From Rhizobium sp. Leaf306 (GTDB taxonomy: Bacteria > Pseudomonadota > Alphaproteobacteria > Rhizobiales > Rhizobiaceae): 64,000 nt of DNA. Positions 53,668 through 60,519 of this stretch are shown here, piece by piece. The DNA lies in the NCBI RefSeq assembly GCF_001423425.1, contig NZ_LMNX01000001.1:268970-332969 (forward strand). Direction: 5' to 3'. Position 1 is the first letter of the stretch, and every line of letters begins with the position of its first letter. The notes beneath the pieces were generated by a model. That model ran no database searches and was not told where the DNA came from. It worked only from the letters and a program-made list of their open reading frames with translations. Both the position numbers and the translations under genes were made by a program.

Positions 53668-53680
53668 AGGAGGTTTGACC

Positions 53681-54394
53681 ATGAAAACGACAGTTCCGAT
53701 CTATGAGCTTAAACGCAAGGCGAAGCTTCTCGCCCGGCAGACATCCACTCCCCTTCACGCCGCGCTCGACCGCATCGCCATCGAGCAAGGGTACCGGAGC
53801 TGGAGCCTGCTATCGGCCAAACATGCCGAAACATCGCCCGCCGAAATCTTGTACCGAAGCCTGAAACAGGGCGACATGCTGCTGGTCGGTGCAAGGCCGC
53901 GACAGGGCAAGACGCTGATGGCGCTCAGTCTTGCCATCGAGGCCATGAAAGCCGGCAATAGCGCCTTTTTCTTCAGCCTCGATTATACGCCTGCCGACAT
54001 TCTCGGGCGCTTTCGCGCGCTTGAGGTCGAGCCTCAGCGCTTCGGGGACATGTTTGCCTTCGACTGCTCCGATGCGATCAATGCAGGTTACATGATCGAG
54101 GCGCTGGAAACCGCTGCAGCCGGTACGCTGGTCGTGGTGGACTATCTTCAACTGCTCGACCAGCGCCGCGAAAACCCGCCGCTGGCCGACCAAGTTTCCA
54201 CACTCGAGTCTTTCGCCCGTAAGCGCGGTCTGATCATCGTCTTCGTGTCGCAGATCGACCGCGCTTACGACGCGGCCGCGAAGCCCCTCCCCGACATCGC
54301 GGATGTCAGGCTTCCCAACCCGCTCGACCTGTCCAAGTTCAGCCGGACCTGCTTCCTTCAGGGCGGCAGCGTAGCGTTCCGGCCGAACGGGTAA
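53681..54394 (+). CDS. Small DnaB-like RecA-fold ATPase with N-terminal helical module
   Basis: A 237-residue protein. Residues 8-48 (YELKRKAKLLARQTSTPLHAALDRIAIEQGYRSWSLL, in part) resemble the short helical module found before other enzymatic domains (Glyoxalase_8-like). Residues 55-235 form a RecA/DnaB-like ATPase: Walker A ARPRQGKT (71-78), Walker B TLVVVDYLQLLD (Asp 154), then a DnaB-like H4 (FARKRGLIIVFVSQIDR). It lacks the DnaB N-terminal domain and is about half the length of a replicative helicase, so ring loading is doubtful. AGGAGG lies 8 bases before the ATG at 53681; a TTG at 53648 with AAGGAGGG is in frame too. Confidence 0.85.
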   Translation: MKTTVPIYELKRKAKLLARQTSTPLHAALDRIAIEQGYRSWSLLSAKHAETSPAEILYRSLKQGDMLLVGARPRQGKTLMALSLAIEAMKAGNSAFFFSLDYTPADILGRFRALEVEPQRFGDMFAFDCSDAINAGYMIEALETAAAGTLVVVDYLQLLDQRRENPPLADQVSTLESFARKRGLIIVFVSQIDRAYDAAAKPLPDIADVRLPNPLDLSKFSRTCFLQGGSVAFRPNG

Positions 54395-54401
54395 GCCACG
54401 G

Positions 54402-55205
54402 TCAAAGATCGGCGGCAAGCTTCGGCAGATCGGCGATCAGGCTGTCACGCACAACATAGCTGATCGGCGTGTCGGGATAGCGCTTCACGTCGACCAGCAA
54501 CCTTGCAAAGATCACGCGGCGGTCGTTCTGCTCGGCCCAGCCGACGAACCAGCCGATCGGGCGGGAATAGTCCGGCTTGCCGTCCTTGCCGCGCATCCAG
54601 CCGGCGCCGGTCTTGCCCTGCACGTCCCAGCCGTCAGCAGCTGCAAAATGCGGCAGGATGGCCTGTGTCATGTCGGAAGAATTTTCCGAGATCGGCAGCT
54701 TGCCGGTGAGGAAGCGGCGGATGAACGCCACCTGCTGGTCCGGCGAGATCTTCAGCGACGACATCAGCCAGGCTTCCGTCAGACCGTCCGTGCCCGCGGG
54801 TCCGCCTGAGACATCGCGGTTGCCATAACCGAAGTTTTTCACATAGGCCGCGAAACGCTCTTTGCCGAGCTTGCGCGTGATCTCCTGCGAATACCAGACG
54901 ATCGAATCGCGTTCCCAGATAGTCGGGTCGACATCCTTTTGCTCACGCTCAGAGCGGTTGAATTTTGCCTGGTATTTCCACTGCGGCGTCGTCTCGTCGG
55001 TGAGGATGCCGGCGTCATAGCCCATCATTGCGAGTGGCAGCTTGAAGGTGGATTGCGGATAGAAAGCCTGATCGCAGGCGCCTTCCCGGTGCACTTGTTC
55101 ACCTGTCTTTTCCTCGATCACGACCGTGCAGGCGATGGGCTCGGCAGCATGGGAGGCCACGCCGGAAAACAAGCACGCAACCGTGATCAACGAGAGAAAC
55201 TTCAT
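54402..55205 (-). CDS. Class D (OXA-like) beta-lactamase
   Basis: A 267-residue secreted serine beta-lactamase. Signal peptide residues 1-21 (MKFLSLITVACLFSGVASHA), then the class D motifs: S52-T-F-K55 (YPQSTFKLPLA), S101-x-V (DSIVWYSQ), Y127-G-N129 (FGYGNRD) and K198-T-G200 (VQGKTGAGW). The full-length active-site set implies an active enzyme. The ATG at 55205 is used since the longer frame is basic and not a signal. No promoter or IS that would suggest acquisition is visible, and the adjacent DnaB-like gene is convergent. It is probably a chromosomal species enzyme. Confidence 0.93.
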   Translation of the reverse strand: MKFLSLITVACLFSGVASHAAEPIACTVVIEEKTGEQVHREGACDQAFYPQSTFKLPLAMMGYDAGILTDETTPQWKYQAKFNRSEREQKDVDPTIWERDSIVWYSQEITRKLGKERFAAYVKNFGYGNRDVSGGPAGTDGLTEAWLMSSLKISPDQQVAFIRRFLTGKLPISENSSDMTQAILPHFAAADGWDVQGKTGAGWMRGKDGKPDYSRPIGWFVGWAEQNDRRVIFARLLVDVKRYPDTPISYVVRDSLIADLPKLAADL

Positions 55206-55358
55206 TTTCTTCAACACTCTAGCAGTCCTCCTTGTGCGACGCCGGGAAGATCCTCCATGAATGTGTAAACATTGAGTTAACTTGTCATGCCGGTTTTGAC
55301 CCCTCATCAAGGCGACGCTGTTACAGGCCGAGCTTGATTAGAACCCAAGGGGCATACC

Positions 55359-56228
55359 GTGTTAATTGACAGCCTTTTCAAAGGCGGATCGAGTTCATCC
55401 TCGCCGAGCCAGACGTCCAGTTCCAGCACTCAACCGGCAAGCACCACATCCGGCAATTCGTCCACAGCCAAGCCTGCCAGCAACGAGCCGGTTTCCGCCG
55501 AACCGGTGAAAAGCGACGAGCCCGACACGCAGGTCGACAACAGCGATGACGGGATCTACGGCCCGACACCGGTCGCTTCTAACGACGATCCCGCGACGTC
55601 CGAGCCGACAGCGGCCGACAACGACGAAGCGGACGGTCGCGTAGAAAAGGAAGACGCGGCCGGGACACCGGTATGGACTGCGCCGGAGACAGCGGAAACC
55701 GATCAGGCCGAACCAAGCGACGTTGAGGCTGGAGAAGCAGGAAGCACCGACAGCACCTCCACAGTAACGGACGACGATGCGGCGGCTGAGACGGGTTCGA
55801 CCGACATGGCTGGCGCTTCGCCATCGAGCAGCGCAAGTTCCGCCACCGCGCCTGGCCCCTCGTCGGCGGGCCCCGTCCAGGCTGGCACGGCATCCACGGC
55901 ACCGGCGACTGGCGCAAGTGTGGGAACGACCGCGTCGGCTTCCAACGCTCCTACAACGGCGTCGACCTCTGTCTCGAAAACAGCCTCTGCCGATCACGTC
56001 GCCAACTTCCTTGACCAGATCGCAAGGATTCAGACGCGTTTCGGAACGACCGGCTCCGACGAGGAACAGCAGGTCCGCGAACGGGCTTCGGAAGTCGTCC
56101 AGAGCCTGATGGTCAGCCAGTTGCTGGACAATATCGTCTCCAAGCCGAGCCAGACGATTGGCACCCTGTTCGGCTCCCGAGACGAGGCCGACACGCTGGA
56201 AACGGAGAAAATCTACAGCGCGGCATAA
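55359..56228 (+). CDS. Long low-complexity acidic Ser/Thr/Ala-rich protein
   Basis: A 289-residue protein with no recognised domain for residues 1-210: poly-Ser/Thr/Ala/Pro/Asp/Glu low-complexity sequence (GGSSSSSPSQTSSSSTQPAS; TSTVTDDDAAAETGSTD). The last 75 residues (ADHVANFLDQIARIQTRFGTTG...QLLDNIVSKPSQTIGTLFG, in part) are a more ordered helical region. It lacks a signal peptide and membrane helices. SD GGGG lies before the GTG at 55359. A terminator follows. Possible roles include a secreted effector-like or scaffold protein; no evidence distinguishes these. Confidence 0.7.
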   Translation: MLIDSLFKGGSSSSSPSQTSSSSTQPASTTSGNSSTAKPASNEPVSAEPVKSDEPDTQVDNSDDGIYGPTPVASNDDPATSEPTAADNDEADGRVEKEDAAGTPVWTAPETAETDQAEPSDVEAGEAGSTDSTSTVTDDDAAAETGSTDMAGASPSSSASSATAPGPSSAGPVQAGTASTAPATGASVGTTASASNAPTTASTSVSKTASADHVANFLDQIARIQTRFGTTGSDEEQQVRERASEVVQSLMVSQLLDNIVSKPSQTIGTLFGSRDEADTLETEKIYSAA

Positions 56229-56290
56229 ACGCTATCGGCATGGGGTTCAGTCCCTTTCCGCTCTTGCCTTCGCCCGCACCTTGTGCCATC

Positions 56291-56321
56291 ACGCGCCCTC
56301 TTGAAAAACGGGGCGCGTTTT
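56291..56321 (+). terminator. Terminator after the low-complexity gene
   Basis: ACGCGCCC - loop - GGGCGCGT followed by TTT: an 8-bp stem after the stop codon, about 63 bases downstream. Confidence 0.7.
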
Positions 56322-56393
56322 CGCGTTCTGTTGCCCTCGGAGGCGGCGCTTCCGGTTCATCATTTTCGACGTAGATTTTTAAGGAGCACGGCC

Positions 56394-57686
56394 ATGGCAC
56401 GGGCGCTCGGGCTTGATTTCGGCACGACCAATACGGTTCTGGCATTGGCGGACAGCGGCGCCACCACGCATTCGCTGGAGTTTTCCAGCAGCGCCGGCAC
56501 CACGGATTCGATGCGCACGGCGCTGTCCTTCATGAAGGATGCGAAGCTTGGCGCGCAGGCGCTGAAGATCGAGGCCGGTCAGGCCGCCATCCGCCAGTTC
56601 ATCGACAATCCCGGTGATGTCCGCTTCCTGCAGTCGATCAAGACCTTTGCTGCAAGCCCCCTGTTTCAGGGTACGCTGGTGTTTGCCCGCCGGCACATGT
56701 TCGAAGACCTGATGGAAATCTTTCTGAAGCGGCTGCAGGCCTATGCAGAAGGCAACTGGCCGGGCGAAGTCTCGCGTCTCGTCGCAGGACGTCCGGTGCA
56801 TTTTGCCGGCGCCAGCCCGGATGAGAAACTTGCCACCGATCGCTACAACGAAGCGCTGACGCGGCTGGGCTTTCCGGAAATCCACTATGTCTACGAGCCT
56901 GTCGCAGCCGCCTATTACTTCGCGCAGAGCCTGAAGAGCGATGCCACCGTTCTGGTGGCCGACTTTGGCGGCGGCACGACGGACTACTCGCTCATCCGCT
57001 TCGAGCGTGTCGCCGGCAAGCTCGTCGCAACTCCGATCGGCCATTCCGGCGTCGGCATCGCCGGCGATCACTTCGACGCGCGGATGGTGGAGCATCTGGT
57101 GGCGCCAGAGATTGGCAAGGGCACGCATTTCAAGAGCTTCGACAAGCTTCTCGAAGTGCCCTCCAGCTATTATGCGAATTTCTCGCGCTGGAACCAGTTG
57201 TCTATCTTCAAGACGACCCGCGAGTTCACGGATCTGAAATCGCTGGTGCGCTCGGCAACCGATCCCGACAAGCTGGAACTGTTTATCGATCTCGTCGATC
57301 ACGACGAAGGCTATCCGCTCTATCAGTCGATCTCGGCCACCAAGATGGCGCTTTCTGCGTCCGACGAGGCGGAGTTCAATTTCTCGCCGCTCGGCCGGGG
57401 TGGCAAGAAGATGGTGAAGCGGACCGATTTCGAAACCTGGATCGCCGACGACCTCGCCCGGATCGAAGGTGCGCTGGACGACGTGCTGACCAAGACAAAC
57501 ACGGCACCTGATGAGGTCGACAAGGTGTTCTTGACCGGTGGGACATCCTTCGTGCCGGCGGTGCGGCAGATCTTTAACCGGCGCTTCGATGCCGGCAAGA
57601 TCGAGAGCGGCGGCGAACTGTTGTCGATCGCCCACGGTCTGGCCCTGATCGGCGAAAGCGGCGATGTGGAGCAGTGGGCGGCGTAA
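56394..57686 (+). CDS. Hsp70/YegD-like actin-fold protein
   Basis: A 430-residue Hsp70-superfamily ATPase: ALGLDFGTTNTVLAL (phosphate 1), ADFGGGTTDYSLIRF (phosphate 2), VFLTGGTSFVPAVRQIF (adenosine). YYVYEPVAAAYYFA-like text is the connector region. The substrate-binding C-terminal domain of DnaK is absent, so this matches the YegD-like stand-alone ATPase group. AAGGAGCACGGCC precedes the ATG. Partners are unknown. Confidence 0.9.
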   Translation: MARALGLDFGTTNTVLALADSGATTHSLEFSSSAGTTDSMRTALSFMKDAKLGAQALKIEAGQAAIRQFIDNPGDVRFLQSIKTFAASPLFQGTLVFARRHMFEDLMEIFLKRLQAYAEGNWPGEVSRLVAGRPVHFAGASPDEKLATDRYNEALTRLGFPEIHYVYEPVAAAYYFAQSLKSDATVLVADFGGGTTDYSLIRFERVAGKLVATPIGHSGVGIAGDHFDARMVEHLVAPEIGKGTHFKSFDKLLEVPSSYYANFSRWNQLSIFKTTREFTDLKSLVRSATDPDKLELFIDLVDHDEGYPLYQSISATKMALSASDEAEFNFSPLGRGGKKMVKRTDFETWIADDLARIEGALDDVLTKTNTAPDEVDKVFLTGGTSFVPAVRQIFNRRFDAGKIESGGELLSIAHGLALIGESGDVEQWAA

Positions 57687-57762
57687 GCACTCCGCGAGGT
57701 TCTCCACAGCCGCGGACGGAATCCCATTCCAACCCGAGCCCGACATGCTATAGGGTGCGCAT

Positions 57763-58659
57763 ATGAGCCCCACCGCCTCCGAACTCGATCCTGCCGAACT
57801 TGCAGCGCTGCTGCATTTCTATGCGGATTCGGGTGTCGACTGGCTGGTCGAGGACGCACCGGTTGATCGCTTCGCGCAGTTTGCCGAGCAGAAGGCAGCG
57901 AAGTCGCAAGGGCGAGCGGCACCGAACGTGTCGTCACCGCCGCAGGGCGAGCGTGAGGCCTATGCTGTCGGTGGCGATACACCACAGCCGCAGCGTCCCG
58001 CGCCACCAGCTCCGCGTCTTACCCCCTCCTCCATGCAGCAGGTCGCCATTCCCGATGGCGGCGCGGTCAATGCCGCGCGTCTTGCGGCAGACGGTGCCGG
58101 CACGCTTTCCGAACTGAAGACGGCGCTGGAAACCTTCGGCGGCTGCAACCTGAAACACGGCGCCCGCTCAACGGTGTTCATGACCGGCGATCCGCAATCG
58201 CGCATCATGGTGATCGGCCCGATGCCAAATGCCGAAGATGATCGCGACGGCACACCGTTTTCCGGGCGGCAAGGCCAATTGCTGGACCGGATGCTGTCGG
58301 CGATCGGCCTGTCGCGCGAGACGGTGCTGCTCACCAACATCATCCCCTGGCGTCCGCCGGGAAGCCGGATGCCGTCCGACGCCGAACTTGAAATCTGCAG
58401 ACCGTTCCTCGACCGGCAGATCGCGCTTGCCGAGCCACGCCATCTGCTGCTGCTCGGCAACTTTCCCGCGCGTCTGTTCCTCGGCGATACCGGCACGATC
58501 CATTCGATGCGCGGCGAATGGCGCGACGTCACGGCAGCGGGACTTGCGGTTTCCGCGCTCGCGACGCTTCACCCGCAGGATCTGCTTGCGGCACCGGCGA
58601 ACAAGGCTCTCGCCTGGCAGGATATGTTGCTGTTCAAAAGCCGCATTTCCGGGACTTGA
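57763..58659 (+). CDS. Uracil-DNA glycosylase-like protein (family 4 type), divergent
   Basis: A 298-residue protein with a poorly conserved N-terminal third and a UDG superfamily fold: PFSGRQGQLLDRMLSAIGL, NIIPWRPPGSRMPSDAELEICRPFL, LLLLGNFPARLFLG, and LHPQDLLAAPANK as the second motif. The family 4 motif GEAPG is GPMPN here and the Fe-S Cys set is incomplete, so the enzyme may be Fe-S-free or have changed specificity. The start is the ATG at 57763. It follows the Hsp70-like gene by 76 bases. Confidence 0.85.
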   Translation: MSPTASELDPAELAALLHFYADSGVDWLVEDAPVDRFAQFAEQKAAKSQGRAAPNVSSPPQGEREAYAVGGDTPQPQRPAPPAPRLTPSSMQQVAIPDGGAVNAARLAADGAGTLSELKTALETFGGCNLKHGARSTVFMTGDPQSRIMVIGPMPNAEDDRDGTPFSGRQGQLLDRMLSAIGLSRETVLLTNIIPWRPPGSRMPSDAELEICRPFLDRQIALAEPRHLLLLGNFPARLFLGDTGTIHSMRGEWRDVTAAGLAVSALATLHPQDLLAAPANKALAWQDMLLFKSRISGT

Positions 58660-58830
58660 ATGCCCAGAATCTAGGCAGCGGACCGACGATTCGCGTTAAT
58701 ATTACCAATTTGTGAATATCGTTATGCGTGCGCTGCATGTCAGCGCCGCGTTTGCCGCCATTGTTGAATCAATGCTGCGCTGCAATATATCATCCTGTCT
58801 TGGGAGGACACGGTTTAAGGAACCAAGGCA

Positions 58831-59022
58831 ATGACCACACGCTTTCGTCCGATCCATTCGGGCTTTGAAACCCTCCGCGTTGCCGGCCTCGCGCCGCGCT
58901 CGTCGAACGGGTACCACCATTTCGGATCTGCCACGCACGAGCAGATCACGTCGCGCTCGATGAGCCGTCCGGTCGGGATCACCCGTCCGTCCGCCGTCTT
59001 CGCAGACTTTCGTGAACGCTGA
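58831..59022 (+). CDS. Small hypothetical protein, 63 aa
   Basis: Not recognised. A 63-residue basic protein beginning MTTRFRPIHSGFETL. AAGGAACCAAGGCA before the ATG gives a usable SD. It ends with TGA five bases before the next tiny gene. A longer opposite-strand frame exists, but its sequence has no family signature. Confidence 0.45.
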   Translation: MTTRFRPIHSGFETLRVAGLAPRSSNGYHHFGSATHEQITSRSMSRPVGITRPSAVFADFRER

Positions 59023-59026
59023 GGGT

Positions 59027-59170
59027 ATGACGACAATGAAAACCGTTCTGCACCCGATCCGTACGATCCGCGACAGCATTCTCCAGATCAGCTGCGCGGT
59101 ATCTGCATCCGTCGAGTTTTCCCGTTCAGCGGTAAAGCGCTCCGACGCGGAAACTGCAATTCCGCTGTAA
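59027..59170 (+). CDS. Tiny hypothetical protein, 47 aa
   Basis: Not recognised. A 47-residue protein: MTTMKTVLHPIRTIRDSIL, then QISCAVSASVEFSRSAV, ending DAETAIPL. GAGGG lies just before the ATG, four bases after the previous stop. The strong terminator at 59201-59223 follows, which supports transcription of the pair. Confidence 0.4.
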   Translation: MTTMKTVLHPIRTIRDSILQISCAVSASVEFSRSAVKRSDAETAIPL

Positions 59171-59200
59171 AGCGTCATCCACGTTGGATTGAACTGTCGA

Positions 59201-59223
59201 GGGCTGCGTCACGCGGCCCTTTT
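59201..59223 (+). terminator. Terminator after the two small genes
   Basis: GGGCTGCG - TCA - CGCGGCCC with a TTTT run: an 8-bp stem on the plus strand only. It ends a transcript that would contain the small genes at 58831-59170. Confidence 0.8.
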
Positions 59224-59254
59224 GCATTTGGGGCCATGTTCCTGCAGCACGGAT

Positions 59255-60196
59255 TCAGTTGGCGGTGCTTGACGCCCGGCGTGCCGCCTTGCGCTCGAGA
59301 CCCAGCCGATGCTCGCGGTAGATGATGAAGATACCGGCGGAAACCGTAATCGCGGTACCGATCAGCGTCGTTGCCGTCGGCACGTCCGCAAACAGCAGAT
59401 ATGACACGGCAATGCCCAGAATGATCGACGTATAGTCGAAGGGTGCGACTGTCGAGACATCGGCAAATCGATAGCTTTCGGTCAAGAAGATCTGCGCTAC
59501 GCCACCGCATAGCCCGGCCGCGATCAGAAGCAGAAAACTGCTCCAGGGCAGCGACACCCAGCCTAACGGCAGGCTGGCCAGCGACAGAAGCGCGCCGGTC
59601 AACGAAAAATACAGCACGATCGTCGCCGTCTTTTCGGTCTGCACCAGCTGGCGCACCTGCACCATGGCAAGACCGGCCAGCACGGCGGCACAGAGAACCG
59701 CGATCGCCCCGAGCGCCTGTTCGGAGGCAAACCCGCCGTCGCGGAGCAGTGTCAGCTTTGGCCAGGAGACGACGAGAACGCCAACGATTCCGATCAACAC
59801 CGCCGTCCAGCGATAGACGCGCACTGTTTCCTTGAGGATGAGCGCTGCAAACACGACGGCCATCAGCGGTCCCGCGTAGCCGATGGCGATCGCTTCTGGC
59901 AGCGGCAGGTGGATCAGGCCGTAAAAGCCGAAGGCCATCGACATGATGCCCAGCACACCGCGCTTGAAATGTCCAAAAATGCTCGACGTGTGGAATGCCG
60001 GCCATAACTGTCCGAGAACCGACAGGTAGAGCATGATCGGCACGATCCCGAAAGCGGAGCGGTAAAAGGTGATCTGCCCTGCAGGGATCCCCGTTCCGGC
60101 GGACTTGATGCAGACCTGCATGGCCACGAAGATGACGACGGAGATGACCTTGAAAAGAATGCCCCGCAAGGGGTTCTGCGCGTCGGCCACCATCAT
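59255..60196 (-). CDS. DMT-family (EamA) transporter
   Basis: A 313-residue inner-membrane protein with ten helices and two EamA repeats (about residues 10-145 and 155-290), including RSAFGIVPIMLYLSVLG, IGYAGPLMAVVFAALIL and APFDYTSIILGIAVSYLLF. It is the RhaT/S-adenosylmethionine-type group. Start is the double ATG (60196/60193) with AGAG upstream. Its partner promoter region is shared with pepN. Confidence 0.88.
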   Translation of the reverse strand: MMVADAQNPLRGILFKVISVVIFVAMQVCIKSAGTGIPAGQITFYRSAFGIVPIMLYLSVLGQLWPAFHTSSIFGHFKRGVLGIMSMAFGFYGLIHLPLPEAIAIGYAGPLMAVVFAALILKETVRVYRWTAVLIGIVGVLVVSWPKLTLLRDGGFASEQALGAIAVLCAAVLAGLAMVQVRQLVQTEKTATIVLYFSLTGALLSLASLPLGWVSLPWSSFLLLIAAGLCGGVAQIFLTESYRFADVSTVAPFDYTSIILGIAVSYLLFADVPTATTLIGTAITVSAGIFIIYREHRLGLERKAARRASSTAN

Positions 60197-60519
60197 GCAC
60201 TCTGCAAAAATCACGGTGACGGGACCGTAATCGCAGCACCACCAAAGAAAAGGATTCGAATACAAATCACAATAACCACATTTCCCGGGGCCGCGACAGG
60301 AAATTGACAAAGCACAATCACGAAGCATGATGGCAAGTCAGCTTCCGCGAGGCTGCTCAAGACTGGAACAAAATCGCGTTATCTTAAAGGTGGCTTCAAC
60401 AATCGTTTAGTATTGCGTGCAATGATCCGCGGCGGCGATGGGGATTGTCGAAAGCTCAATGCGCGCAACCGCGCAGATCCTCGACGCGTTCAATTTGAAG
60501 AGCCGGTTCAGGAAAAGTC
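60197..60519. other. 323-base divergent region between DMT carrier and pepN
   Basis: Contains the promoters of both genes and an AT-rich area around 60235-60320 and 60360-60410. I see no gene, repeat or clear operator. Confidence 0.5.

Noticed and set aside
56379-57773. 464-residue open frame opposite the Hsp70-like gene
   Set aside because: Antisense to clear Hsp70 phosphate-binding motifs.
58702-59178. 158-residue open frame opposite the two small genes
   Set aside because: No family signature and the terminator at 59201-59223 has a T-run on the plus strand only.
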